Source: Streptomyces sp. HUAS MG91 (GTDB lineage Bacteria > Actinomycetota > Actinomycetes > Streptomycetales > Streptomycetaceae). From it: a stretch of 64,000 nucleotides of DNA. Location of the stretch: contig NZ_CP159534.1 in NCBI RefSeq assembly GCF_040529335.1, positions 7,874,001 through 7,938,000 on the forward strand, in the 5' to 3' direction. Each line of letters opens with the position of its first letter. Within the stretch, counting starts at the first letter, position 1. Shown piece after piece: positions 15,913 to 24,754 of the stretch. The translations under genes were made by a program, and so were the position numbers. Under the pieces are notes generated by a model. It saw nothing but the letters and a program-made list of their open reading frames with translations, did no database searches and was not told where the DNA came from.

Positions 15913-18900
15913 GAGAGTTCTTCTGTTCCCTTGGTGTGTCGGTCGTTGGTGGTGGTCGTCGTCCGGCGCCGGTCGAGGAGTTGGGCCAGGTGCAGGCCGG
16001 GCCGCCTTGGGTCGAGCTGGTCCACTTGTCTGGCGCAGGAGAAGCCGTCGGTGAGCACCGCGGCGTCGTGGTCGGTGGCCCGCAGCGCGGGGGCCAGCGC
16101 GTTCTCGGCGACCTGCATGCTCACGTCGTGGTGCTGGGCCTCGAAGCCGAAGTTTCCCGCCACGCCACAGCAGCCGCTGGCGTCGACGACCTCGCGTACC
16201 CCGGCCGCCTCCAGCACCGTCCGCTGGGCGGCGGCCCCGAAGACCGAGTACTCGTGGCAGTGCGTCTGGAGCACAGCTTGCTCCGGAAGCGGCCGTGCCG
16301 GGGACGGTTCCCAGCCCGCGGCCACTCGGTCAGCGAGGTGTGTCGCGAAGCTGCGTACGCGTGCGGCGACGCGCTTGGCCTGTTCCGTGTGGACCAGTTC
16401 GGGCAAATCCTTGCGGAGCGCGGCCGCGCAGCTCGGCTCGACGACGACGATCGGCCGGTCGGTTCCGTCGTCGAGTGCTTCGGCCGCCTTGGACAACAGT
16501 CGCTTTGCGGTGCCGAGTTGGCCCGTCGAGATCCACGTCAGGCCGCAGCAGGCGTCGGCGGAGCAGCCGACGGTCTCGCCGGCGTCCGTGAGGACCCGGG
16601 CGGCCGCACCGGCCACCTCGGGGCGGAAGCCGCGCGTGAACGTGTCCACGAACAGGACCACGGAGTCCTGGTCCGCGCTGCCGCCCGCGGCCCGGACACC
16701 GGCGTCGGCGACCTCGCGCCGCCACTCCCGCGCACCAGCGAACCGCGGCAGTGCACGCTTCGTCGTGAGCCCGCCCAGTGCGGCCGCGACCTTGCCGAGA
16801 GGGGTTGCCAGGACCGCGTTGACGACGGGGGACAGTCGGCTCGTCAGCTTGAGCCAGCGCGGGAGCCAGCCGAGCGAGAAGTGCGCGAGCGGACGGAGTC
16901 GGCCGCGGTAGTAGTGGTCGAAGAACTCCGACTTGTACGTGGCCATGTCGACACCGGCGGGGCAGTCCGTCGAGCAGGCCTTGCACGCCAGGCACAGGTC
17001 GAGTGCCTCCCGGACCTCCTCGGAGCGCCAGCCCTCCTCGACCGTGCGTGCGCCACGGACCATGTCCTGCAGCACGCGGGCCCGGCCGCGAGTCGAGTCC
17101 TTCTCGTCCCGGGTGGCGCGGTAGCTGGGGCACATCACCCCGCCGCTGTCCGCACGGCACCGGCCCACGCCGATGCAGCCCTGAGTGGCGTGGACCCACG
17201 GGTCCGTCCCGGCGGAGGCCGCCGGACGCAGATCGAAGCTCGTACGCCATTCGCGGTCGGGCACTCCCGCGAGCGCGAGGTTGGCGTCCAGCGGGTCGGG
17301 ATCCGTCATGGAGCCCGGGTTCAGGATGCCCGCCGGGTCCCACAGACGGCGGGACTCGGCGAACGCGGCCATCACCTCGGGCGAGTACATGAGCGGCAGC
17401 AACTCGGATCGGGCGCGGCCGTCGCCGTGCTCGCCGGACAGCGATCCGCCGTGCCGGACGACGAGTTCGGCGGCCCGCCGGGTGAACTTCCGGAAGACCG
17501 CGCGGCCTTCTTCGCTGCGCAGGTCGTAGGTGATGCGGATGTGCATGCAGCCGGCGCCGAAGTGCCCGTACATGACGCCGGTGAGTTCGTGCTCGGTCAG
17601 CAGGTCTCGGAGGTCGGCCAGGTAGTCCGCGAGCTGTTCGGGCGCGACCGCCGAATCCTCCCAGCCCGGCCACGACTCGCCGCCCGACGCCAGCCGCGAG
17701 GACAGGCCGGCTCCGTCTTCGCGCACGCGCCAGAGCGAGGCGCGTTCCGACGGGTCCGCGGCGGGACGGCCCTGAACGAGCCGCCCGTTCTCCTCGAGGC
17801 GGGCGAGCAGTCGCTCCGCCTGCGCCTGCACGGACGCGGGGTCGTCGCCGTCGAGGTCCACGAAGAGCCACGCACGTCCCTCGGGCAGGCCCAGGACGGA
17901 GTCGGGGCCGCGACGGTGCCGCATCGTGGCGACGATGGCCTCGTCGGTGCCCTCGACGGCAGCGGGGGAGAACTCGAGGATGGTGGGGATGTCGCGGGCG
18001 GCGTCGACGACGTCCTCGTAGCCGAGGCAGACGAGCAGTGCGCTCGCCGGTTTCGGTACGAGCTTCATGCGCGCGCCCACGACGACGGCCCACGTTCCTT
18101 CGGAGCCGACGACGGCGCGGGCGACGTTGAACTTCTTCTCCGGCAGGAGGTTTTCGAGGTGGTAGCCGGAGACCTGCCGGGGAATGCGGCCGAGTTCGAG
18201 GCGGAGGGCGCTCAAGTGCTTCTGCGCGAGCCGGGCCAGTGAGGTGGTGAGGTCCTCGGCGCGGGCGACGGAGAAGGCGTCGGCGGGATCTGTGGCCCGC
18301 AGGCCGGTCCCGGTCGCGGTCAGCCGGGCGCCGTCGGACGTGACGAGGTCGATCTCCGCCACGTGGTCGGAAGTGCGGCCGTAGCGGACGGAGTGGTTGC
18401 CGCAGGCGTCGTTGCCGATGGCGCCGCCGACGGTGGCACGGTTCTTGGACGAGGGGTCGGGCGCGAACGTGCGGCGGCCGTCGGTGGCCCGTTCCACCTC
18501 GCGCGACAGCGTCGCCAGGACGACGCCGGGCTCGACGTCGACCGTCCCCGCGGCCTCGTCGATGTGCAGGAGGCGATCCATGTGCCGTGAGAAGTCCAGG
18601 ACGAGACCGGGGCCAACGGCGTTGCCCGCCATGGACGTTCCGCCGCCGCGGGCGATAACCGCGGTGCCGCTCGCCCGGCACGCGGCGACGGCGGCCACGA
18701 CGTCGTCGACGGTGCGCGGGAACGCGACCGCGAGCGGTGCGACGCGGTAGTTGGAGGCGTCATAGGCATACTCGGAGCGCCGCCGCGCAGAGGCATCGGC
18801 TTCCACCCCGGCCTCCGCGAGCTCGTGGAGCAGGGCCGCCGTCGCCGCACTGACCTCCTCGACGACGGGACCGTCATCGGTGGCCGCCCGCTTGCCATCG

Positions 18901-18971
18901 GCGGTGGTGCCATGGTGCGGCGGTTCGGGGGCGTGCGGCACCGGGCGGCCGGCGGAATCGGTCATGGGCAT
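15909..18971 (-). CDS. Fused FAD-linked and Fe-S 2-hydroxyacid dehydrogenase (D-lactate/D-2-hydroxyglutarate type)
   Basis: 1020 residues from the ATG at 18971, with AAGAG just upstream; the open frame extends to 19298 but that part overlaps the upstream gene and is not family-like. Residues about 65-300 are an FAD-binding PCMH domain (VIARGGGTSMAGNAVG; NRATVGGAIGNDACGNHSVRYG), followed by an FAD-oxidase C-terminal domain (GHFGAGCMHIRI, SGEHGDGRARSELLP). Near 620-730 come two Fe-S Cys clusters (CIGVGRCRADSGGVMCPSYR; CLACKACSTDCPAG), and the C-terminus has CCG domains (CCGLTW, SGCCGVAGNFGFE). It oxidises a D-2-hydroxyacid and feeds electrons to the quinone pool or another carrier. Middle gene of the bicupin-to-ALDH operon. 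Confidence 0.9.
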   Translation of the reverse strand: MPMTDSAGRPVPHAPEPPHHGTTADGKRAATDDGPVVEEVSAATAALLHELAEAGVEADASARRRSEYAYDASNYRVAPLAVAFPRTVDDVVAAVAACRASGTAVIARGGGTSMAGNAVGPGLVLDFSRHMDRLLHIDEAAGTVDVEPGVVLATLSREVERATDGRRTFAPDPSSKNRATVGGAIGNDACGNHSVRYGRTSDHVAEIDLVTSDGARLTATGTGLRATDPADAFSVARAEDLTTSLARLAQKHLSALRLELGRIPRQVSGYHLENLLPEKKFNVARAVVGSEGTWAVVVGARMKLVPKPASALLVCLGYEDVVDAARDIPTILEFSPAAVEGTDEAIVATMRHRRGPDSVLGLPEGRAWLFVDLDGDDPASVQAQAERLLARLEENGRLVQGRPAADPSERASLWRVREDGAGLSSRLASGGESWPGWEDSAVAPEQLADYLADLRDLLTEHELTGVMYGHFGAGCMHIRITYDLRSEEGRAVFRKFTRRAAELVVRHGGSLSGEHGDGRARSELLPLMYSPEVMAAFAESRRLWDPAGILNPGSMTDPDPLDANLALAGVPDREWRTSFDLRPAASAGTDPWVHATQGCIGVGRCRADSGGVMCPSYRATRDEKDSTRGRARVLQDMVRGARTVEEGWRSEEVREALDLCLACKACSTDCPAGVDMATYKSEFFDHYYRGRLRPLAHFSLGWLPRWLKLTSRLSPVVNAVLATPLGKVAAALGGLTTKRALPRFAGAREWRREVADAGVRAAGGSADQDSVVLFVDTFTRGFRPEVAGAAARVLTDAGETVGCSADACCGLTWISTGQLGTAKRLLSKAAEALDDGTDRPIVVVEPSCAAALRKDLPELVHTEQAKRVAARVRSFATHLADRVAAGWEPSPARPLPEQAVLQTHCHEYSVFGAAAQRTVLEAAGVREVVDASGCCGVAGNFGFEAQHHDVSMQVAENALAPALRATDHDAAVLTDGFSCARQVDQLDPRRPGLHLAQLLDRRRTTTTTNDRHTKGTEELS

Positions 18972-19051
18972 GAGCTCTTTCTCAGAAGGTCGGGGCAGGA
19001 GCCGGTGCCGCGGCACGGGACAACGCGCGCCCCGTGCCGCCCGGCGTCGAC

Positions 19052-19888
19052 TCAGAACGTGTGCAGCACCGCGCGAAAGAACTCGGTCGGCGCCACGGCC
19101 TCGACGGGTGCGGGGCCCTCGTTCGCCAGGAACTCGTACCCGGTCTCGGGACCGTACTTCTCGCCGCCCGCGGTCACCTCGCCGTTGATCTGGAACAGGA
19201 TCTCGATGGAGGGGAATTGGCCCGCCTGGTACACCGCTCCGGGCTCCAGACGTAGGAACCCGAGCCGCAGGTCGCGCTCCGTGAAGCGGCCCAGCCACTT
19301 CTCCGAGACACCCGCGTCGGCCTGCTGCCAGTCGTAGGCCTGCGGGTCCATCGCGATGACATCGGTGTAGCGCGGAGCCGCGAACTCGAGCTTGCGGCCC
19401 ATGGCACGCTCGAAGATGGCCTGCGAGCCGTCCTCGGACTGCGGCACACCGTTCGCGTCCGTGTAGTGGTAGAGGCCCTTCTTGAACTCACCGGTCTTGT
19501 TGAGCTCGGCGTTCACCTCCTCGCGCTTCGCGACGCTCAGGTAGCCCTGACCGCTCGCGCCGCCGCACTGCAGGACCATGGTGCGCAGCCCCGCGGGGCG
19601 TTCCTGCGGGCCGTAGTGGACGCTCTCGGGGAAGTACCCGACCCACCCTTCCTCCAGGACGTCCGTCTCCGTGTACGGGAGCCGACCCTCGATGACGTAG
19701 CGGATCTGGTCGAAGTTGTGGCGGTGGCGCGGGGTGCGCCAGCCGCCGTCGCCGGTGTGGCCCATGTTCAGGTCGTAGTTGTTGGGCGAGCCGTCCTCAC
19801 CGAACAGCAGGTGCTTCTGGTCGAGGACTCCCTCGCGCATCGTCCCGACCCGCTCGCTGCCGGTGTCGGCTGCCTTGCTGACGCGCAT
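19052..19888 (-). CDS. Two-domain cupin (bicupin) protein
   Basis: 278 residues, start ATG at 19888. The N-terminal cupin shows GGWRTPRHRHNFDQIRYVIEGRLPYTE with metal-type His residues. The C-terminal cupin (LRLEPGAVYQAGQFPSIEILFQINGEV) has lost most of the metal ligands. Bicupins of this kind include dioxygenases for gentisate-like acids and isomerases for sugar acids; I cannot choose between them. It is first in a minus-strand operon with the 2-hydroxyacid dehydrogenase and aldehyde dehydrogenase, and its promoter region carries two IclR-type sites shared with the divergent SDR operon. Confidence 0.8.
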   Translation of the reverse strand: MRVSKAADTGSERVGTMREGVLDQKHLLFGEDGSPNNYDLNMGHTGDGGWRTPRHRHNFDQIRYVIEGRLPYTETDVLEEGWVGYFPESVHYGPQERPAGLRTMVLQCGGASGQGYLSVAKREEVNAELNKTGEFKKGLYHYTDANGVPQSEDGSQAIFERAMGRKLEFAAPRYTDVIAMDPQAYDWQQADAGVSEKWLGRFTERDLRLGFLRLEPGAVYQAGQFPSIEILFQINGEVTAGGEKYGPETGYEFLANEGPAPVEAVAPTEFFRAVLHTF

Positions 19889-20005
19889 CTCTGCTTCTCC
19901 AAAGGGTCGATGTCATCCCGCCCGCGGCGAACGCCGGAGGGCTGGTGCGTCCGGTCTGCATGCAGGCTTTCTGCCGCTGCGCAGAGCCGGTAACTGCCAT
20001 TGACG

Positions 20006-20026
20006 ATATCCCATAATGCGGGATAC
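20006..20026. promoter_or_regulatory. IclR operator, site 2
   Basis: The core TCCCATAATGCGGGAT with ATA on the left and AC on the right is the same palindrome as at 14196-14216. It lies 118 bases upstream of the bicupin start and between two divergent operons. Confidence 0.72.
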
Positions 20027-20057
20027 CTTTCAAGTGCCAGCAGGATTCTTGTGACAG

Positions 20058-20077
20058 AATCCCACAGTGCGGGATTT
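20058..20077. promoter_or_regulatory. IclR operator, site 3
   Basis: AATCCCACAGTGCGGGATTT is a second copy of the same palindrome, 52 bases (about five helical turns) from site 2. It is placed to control the plus-strand operon that begins with the SDR gene at 20197. Confidence 0.72.
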
Positions 20078-20196
20078 ACATGCTCCTGAATTTCGGGGGT
20101 GGACCAGGTGAGACGCGAGTGCGGGCGGCCGGGACGGCGCCCTCGTCCACCACTGCCGCACACCCATCACGAAGCGCGACGCGACGAGGATCGGTC

Positions 20197-21021
20197 ATGA
20201 CGACAACACCCCTGACTCACACCCCACACGACTCCGGCGTGCCGGCGTCGGCAAGGGACTTCAGCGTGGACGGGCGGGTGGTCCTGATCACCGGCGCCGC
20301 TCAGGGCATCGGCCGTGAGCTGGCCCGCCAGTTCGCGGCGGCCGGAGCCCTCGCCGTGGTGGCCGACCTCGACCTTGCGAAGGCGGAGGCGGTCGTCAAG
20401 GAGATTCACGACGCGGGCGGGGTCGGCCTGGCTGTGCAGGTGGACGTGGCCGACGAGGCCTCCGCAGTCGCGATGGTCGACACCGTCATCGAGAAGTGGG
20501 GCCGCGTCGACGTCCTGATCAACAACGCGTCGATCTTCGCGACCATCGAGAAGGGGCCGTTCGACCAGATCCCCCTGGCGCAGTGGGAAAAGGTTCTTAA
20601 GGTCAATGTGACCGGAACCTACCTGTGTGTGAAGGCCGTTGCCGCGCACATGCGCAGGGCCGGCTTCGGCCGCATCGTCAACATCTCCTCCGACTCGGTG
20701 ACCCGAGGCACCGTCAACTACCTGCACTACGTCACCTCCAAGGCGGCGGTGATCGGCATGACCAACTCCCTGGCGCGCGAGCTGGGCGGCCACGGGATCA
20801 CCGTGAACTGCGTACGCCCGGGCATGGTCGCCACGGAGGTCGAACGCACCGTCAACCCCACCGTCGAGGTCCGTGAGCGCGCCGCGTCGCAGCAGTGCAT
20901 CCCGCGCGGGATGGTCCCCACCGACCTGGTCGGCGTCATGTTCTTCCTGGCCGCACCGGCGTCCGCGTTCATCACCGGCCAGACGATCGCCTGCGACGGC
21001 GGCTACACGCACAGCAGTTGA
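20197..21021 (+). CDS. SDR-family oxidoreductase
   Basis: 274 residues from the ATG at 20197, with CGACGAGGA 6 bases upstream; the frame from 20080 would run through operator site 3 and lacks family similarity. Cofactor motif TGAAQGIG, VADLDLAK after beta-2 (NAD type), NNASI, and catalytic Ser with YVTSK. It is first gene of a plus-strand operon with an aldehyde dehydrogenase, an HpcH/HpaI aldolase and a ketopantoate-reductase-like gene. Likely step: oxidation of a hydroxyl in the compound handled by this regulon. Confidence 0.88.
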   Translation: MTTTPLTHTPHDSGVPASARDFSVDGRVVLITGAAQGIGRELARQFAAAGALAVVADLDLAKAEAVVKEIHDAGGVGLAVQVDVADEASAVAMVDTVIEKWGRVDVLINNASIFATIEKGPFDQIPLAQWEKVLKVNVTGTYLCVKAVAAHMRRAGFGRIVNISSDSVTRGTVNYLHYVTSKAAVIGMTNSLARELGGHGITVNCVRPGMVATEVERTVNPTVEVRERAASQQCIPRGMVPTDLVGVMFFLAAPASAFITGQTIACDGGYTHSS

Positions 21022-21104
21022 AGCGCCCGGCGTTGAACCGCCCGGCGTTGAACCCTCCGGCCCACCCGACCCGCCACACACCGTCCGAGGAGACGCAGCC
21101 GCTC

Positions 21105-22556
21105 ATGAGGCAGTACCCGCACCTGTACATCGACGGTCGCTGGACCGAGCCGATGCAGCCTTACGAACAGGAACTCACCGACCCCACCCGCGAAGAGCCC
21201 TTCGCCCGGGTGACTCTCGGCACGGCCGCGGACGTGGACCGCGCGGTGGCCGCGGCCCGACGTGCCTTCGAGACCTACTCCACCACCTCGGTGGACGAGC
21301 GGGTCGCGTTGATCGACCGCATCATCGACGTCTACGAGTCGCACATCGACGAGTTCTCCGAGCTGATCGCGCGCGAGGTCGGCATCCCCGTCGCGAACCG
21401 CGCTCAGGTCACGGGCCCGGCCGAGCACATGAGGGTGGCCCGCGACCTCGTGCGTGCGTACGCCTTCGAGTCACGGATCGGCGGCGCCATCGTCCGCCGC
21501 GAGCCGATCGGTGTCTGCGCGCTGATCTCGCCGTGGAACTGGCCGGTCCAGACGGGCGTCATCAAGGTCATCTACGCTCTGGCCGCCGGATGCACCGTGG
21601 TCGCCAAGCCCAGCGTCAACTCCGCCGCCAGCGGCGCGCTGCTGGCGCAGGTGCTGCACGAGGCCGAGGTGCCGGCGGGCGTCTTCAATCTGGTCAACGG
21701 CGCCGGCCGCGACGTGGGCGACGCGCTCTCACGCCACCCGGACGTGGACCTGATCTCCTTCACCGGGTCCACCGGCGCGGGCAAGGTGGTGGGCGCCGCC
21801 GCCGCGGACACCGTGAAGCGCGTCTGCCTCGAACTGGGCGGCAAGTCGGCCAACATTGTGCTGCCCGACGCCGACCTCGAACGGGCCGCACGCTGGAACA
21901 TCCAACGCTGCTTCTTCAACGCCGGACAGTCCTGCCACGCCCCGAGCCGCATGCTGGTGCACGAGAGCCAGGTCGACCAGGTGGCCGCCTTCCTGGCCGA
22001 CGAGGCGGCCCGCTACCGCCTCGGCGACCCGCTGGAGCAGTCGACGACCATGGGGCCGGTCGTCAGCGCCGCCCAGTACAAGTCGATCCGCGAGCACATC
22101 CAGAGCGGAATCGACGAGGGCGCCCACCTCGTCACCGGCGGCCTCGACCGCCCCGAGGGCCTCGACCGGGGCTTCTTCGTGCGGCCCACGGTGTTCACCG
22201 GCGTCACACCGGACATGCGCATCGCCCGCGAGGAGATCTTCGGCCCCGTCCTGGCCGTCCTGCCCTACCGCGACGAGGACGAGGCCCTGCGCATCGCGAA
22301 CGACTCGCCCTACGGGCTCGGCGGCTACGTCTTCGGCCGCGACCCGAAGAACGCCCGGCGCTTCGTCAACGGGCTGCGCGCCGGACGCGTCAGCTATAAC
22401 GGCGCGGCCACCGACTCGTACACCCCCATGGGCGGCTACAAGCAGTCCGGCATCGGCCGCTCGATGGGCACGTTCGGCCTCGACGAGTACCTCGAAGTCA
22501 AGTCCGTCTACGGGTTCGAGGACGAGGCGCAGGCGCTGCCCCCGCTGACCGGTTGA
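21105..22556 (+). CDS. Aldehyde dehydrogenase (NAD-dependent)
   Basis: 483 residues from the ATG at 21105 (MRQYPHLYIDGRW), with GAGGAG 12 bases upstream; the longer frame lacks family sequence. Signatures: ISPWNWPVQTGVIKVIYALAAGCTVVAKPS, FTGSTGAGKVV, general base Glu in LELGGKSANIVL, catalytic Cys in NAGQSCHAPSRML, EEIFGPVLAVLPY and GGYKQSGIGRSMG. It is second in the SDR-led operon. The 83-base gap before it holds two tandem copies of CGCCCGGCGTTGAAC, probably a trivial duplication. Confidence 0.9.
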   Translation: MRQYPHLYIDGRWTEPMQPYEQELTDPTREEPFARVTLGTAADVDRAVAAARRAFETYSTTSVDERVALIDRIIDVYESHIDEFSELIAREVGIPVANRAQVTGPAEHMRVARDLVRAYAFESRIGGAIVRREPIGVCALISPWNWPVQTGVIKVIYALAAGCTVVAKPSVNSAASGALLAQVLHEAEVPAGVFNLVNGAGRDVGDALSRHPDVDLISFTGSTGAGKVVGAAAADTVKRVCLELGGKSANIVLPDADLERAARWNIQRCFFNAGQSCHAPSRMLVHESQVDQVAAFLADEAARYRLGDPLEQSTTMGPVVSAAQYKSIREHIQSGIDEGAHLVTGGLDRPEGLDRGFFVRPTVFTGVTPDMRIAREEIFGPVLAVLPYRDEDEALRIANDSPYGLGGYVFGRDPKNARRFVNGLRAGRVSYNGAATDSYTPMGGYKQSGIGRSMGTFGLDEYLEVKSVYGFEDEAQALPPLTG

Positions 22557-22605
22557 GACACACCGAGCCGTGAGAAACCCCGAGTCGGACAGGAGCCGCC
22601 ACACC

Positions 22606-23406
22606 ATGAACAACGAACCCGAATCCGCCCCCCTGCTGCGCAACCCCGCCAAGGAGAAGCTGTCCCGCGGCGAACCGGTGTACTCGATGACCATCCGCCT
22701 GGCGCGGACCGTCGACATCGCCTCCATCGCCCACACGGCAGGCTTCGACTCCGTCTACATCGACATGGAGCACAGCACTTTCCCCCTGGAAGCCGCCGGC
22801 CAGATCTGCATGGCCTGCAACCACTTGGGGATCACCCCCCTCATCCGGGTGCCCGGCCCAGACCCGTTCTTCATGGCCAAGGTCATGGACGCCGGTGCCA
22901 TGGGGATCGTCGTGCCCGGAGTGCAGTCCGCGGACGAGGCGCGCGCCGCGGTGCGCGCTGTCAAGCACGCCCCCCTGGGCGAGCGCTCTCTCTCGGCTGC
23001 CGCCGCACCCCAGCTCAACTATCGATCCCTGCCTGCCGATCGGACGATCCGCGAGCTCGATGCCGCCTCGATGGTGGTCACGCAGATCGAGTCCCGGTCC
23101 GGCCTGGAGGCGGCGGATGCCATCGCCGCGGTGGAGGGCGTGGACATCCTCTTCGTGGGCGCGAGCGACCTCAGCGTCGAGCTGGGCGTGCCGGGCCAGG
23201 TGGACCACCCCGAGGTGCACAAGGCGTTCCTGCACGTCATTGATGCCTGCCGTACCCACGGCAAGGCCGTGGGCATCGGGGGCCTCGGCGGTCGTCCGGA
23301 CCTGGTGCGCCAGTACCTGGAACTCGGCGCCGGCTACGTCTCCACCGGCAACGACATCTCCTTCCTCAGCGCCGCAGCCGCGCAGAAGCGTCAGCAGTTC
23401 AACTGA
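22606..23406 (+). CDS. HpcH/HpaI-family class II aldolase
   Basis: 266 residues from the ATG at 22606 with AGGAG 10 bases upstream. Family signatures: active-site Arg in YSMTIRLA, FDSVYIDMEHSTFPLE, the VPGVQSADEARAAV segment, metal ligands Glu and Asp in TQIESRSGLEAAD and FVGASDLSVELG. Members cleave 4-hydroxy-2-keto acids to pyruvate and an aldehyde with a divalent metal. The neighbouring aldehyde dehydrogenases could oxidise the aldehyde so released. Third gene of the operon; exact substrate unknown. Confidence 0.9.
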   Translation: MNNEPESAPLLRNPAKEKLSRGEPVYSMTIRLARTVDIASIAHTAGFDSVYIDMEHSTFPLEAAGQICMACNHLGITPLIRVPGPDPFFMAKVMDAGAMGIVVPGVQSADEARAAVRAVKHAPLGERSLSAAAAPQLNYRSLPADRTIRELDAASMVVTQIESRSGLEAADAIAAVEGVDILFVGASDLSVELGVPGQVDHPEVHKAFLHVIDACRTHGKAVGIGGLGGRPDLVRQYLELGAGYVSTGNDISFLSAAAAQKRQQFN

Positions 23407-23434
23407 TCCACACGCGAGCGAACAGGAAACGCAC

Positions 23435-24433
23435 ATGAAGATCTGCGTGTACGGCGCCGGAGCCGTCGGTGGGCACATCGCTGGACGCCTCGCCGCCGCC
23501 GATACCGGTGCCAAGGCCGAGGTCTCGCTGATCGCCCGTGGGCGGCAGCTGGCCGCGATCCGCGAGCACGGACTGCGGGTGGAGACCAGCGACGGCGAGT
23601 TGGTCTCCCATCCGTTCGCCACCGACCGGCCCGGCGATCTGGAGCCGCAGGACATCGTCATCGTCGCGGTCAAGGCCCCGGCCCTGCCGGACATCGCCGA
23701 GCACGTCGCCTCCCTGCTACACCGGGACAGCCTGGTGCTGTTCGTCATGAACGGCATTCCCTGGTGGTACTTCCACGCGCACGGCGGCGAGCTGGACGGC
23801 ACCCGTCTGCCCCGGCTCGACCCCGGTGGGGCGCTGTGGGACTACGTCGGCCCAGAGCGCGCCGTGGGGGCGGTGGCGTACACCGCCTGCAGCGTGGTGG
23901 CACCCGGGGTGATCCGGGCCGCCAAGCCGCGAAACCGGCTGCTCATCGGCCGCCCCGACGGGCAGCCGGACGCACGGCTGGACTCCCTGGCGTCGCTGCT
24001 GGGCCCGAGCGGCCTGGAGGTCGGCGTCTCGCCGCGGATCCGTGACTCGATCTGGGCCAAGCTCCTGATGAACCTGGTCGGCGGCTCGCTGGCCGTCCTC
24101 AGCGCCTCGCCCATGAAGGACGTCCTCGACAAGCCGGCCGTGTCCGAGGTCGCCAAGGCGATGGCGGCCGAGGGCGCCGCCATCGCCCGCGCCTTCGGCT
24201 GCGATCCGGGCGACCCCGAGGCGGGCCTGGGCAATCTGGCGAAGTCGGGCCACCTCCAAAGCATTGCGCAGGACCTGCTGGCGGGCCGCCCCATGGAGGT
24301 CGATGCCATGTTCCGCGTCCCCCTCGATCTGGCCGCACGGATGCAGGTGCCGACCCCGAACCTCGACCTGGTGACGGATCTGGCGATCCAGCGGGCCCGT
24401 GCCGCGGGCCTCTATCACGACACCAGCAACTGA
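23435..24433 (+). CDS. Ketopantoate reductase-like (PanE/ApbA family) oxidoreductase
   Basis: 332 residues from the ATG at 23435 (AGGAAAC upstream). The N-terminal NADPH fold is clear (MKICVYGAGAVGGHIAGRLA) with the family phrase VKAPALPDIAEHV and NGIPWWYF. The C-terminal helical domain carries the catalytic Lys in IWAKLLMNLVGG and a Glu/Asp-containing helix near the end. Relatives in catabolic clusters reduce 2-keto acids rather than ketopantoate; since this gene follows a 2-keto-acid aldolase and precedes the transporter, such a role is plausible. Biosynthetic PanE is less likely given the context. Confidence 0.85.
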   Translation: MKICVYGAGAVGGHIAGRLAAADTGAKAEVSLIARGRQLAAIREHGLRVETSDGELVSHPFATDRPGDLEPQDIVIVAVKAPALPDIAEHVASLLHRDSLVLFVMNGIPWWYFHAHGGELDGTRLPRLDPGGALWDYVGPERAVGAVAYTACSVVAPGVIRAAKPRNRLLIGRPDGQPDARLDSLASLLGPSGLEVGVSPRIRDSIWAKLLMNLVGGSLAVLSASPMKDVLDKPAVSEVAKAMAAEGAAIARAFGCDPGDPEAGLGNLAKSGHLQSIAQDLLAGRPMEVDAMFRVPLDLAARMQVPTPNLDLVTDLAIQRARAAGLYHDTSN

Positions 24434-24754
24434 CAGCGCACACCGCTGCCAAACCATTGACCAAGTCCCACAATGCTGGATATCTTCAAGAAATCGCTGT
24501 GGGGAATCTGCGCCCCGTCGCTGTTGAACCGCTGACACAAGAGCCGACGTGTCACGGCAGAGCCGGCAATTCATTCAGACGGTCCGCCCGCAAGAAGGAG
24601 CGGTTCACCAACACACCGTCGTGTTCCCGCCGTTGCGCACGAACACCGAGCCGAAGGTAGTAAGACGCATGTCCGGACAATGTCGACCGAATCCGTGCGT
24701 AACTCGTCATCTCAACCCGGCTGACCACATCCCCCGCACGGGAGGTGCCCGCCG
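24434..24754. other. Intergenic region before the transporter gene
   Basis: 321 bases without a supportable gene. It contains operator site 4 near its left end. The distance from that site to the transporter start (about 270 bases) implies either a long leader or a promoter just right of the site. Confidence 0.6.
24463..24483. promoter_or_regulatory. IclR operator, site 4
   Basis: The core TCCCACAATGCTGGAT, followed by AT, matches the palindrome at 14196 with one broken pair. It stands between the ketopantoate-reductase-like gene and the transporter gene, suggesting that the transporter and following genes belong to the same regulon. Confidence 0.65.

Noticed and set aside
15136..18242. Very long plus-strand frames (591 and 768 codons)
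   Set aside because: They are antisense to the aldehyde dehydrogenase and the FAD/Fe-S dehydrogenase, both of which have complete motif sets; long shadows are expected at this GC content.
21018..21060. Short tandem repeat (two copies of CGCCCGGCGTTGAAC)
   Set aside because: Only two copies; probably a chance duplication in a spacer rather than a functional array.
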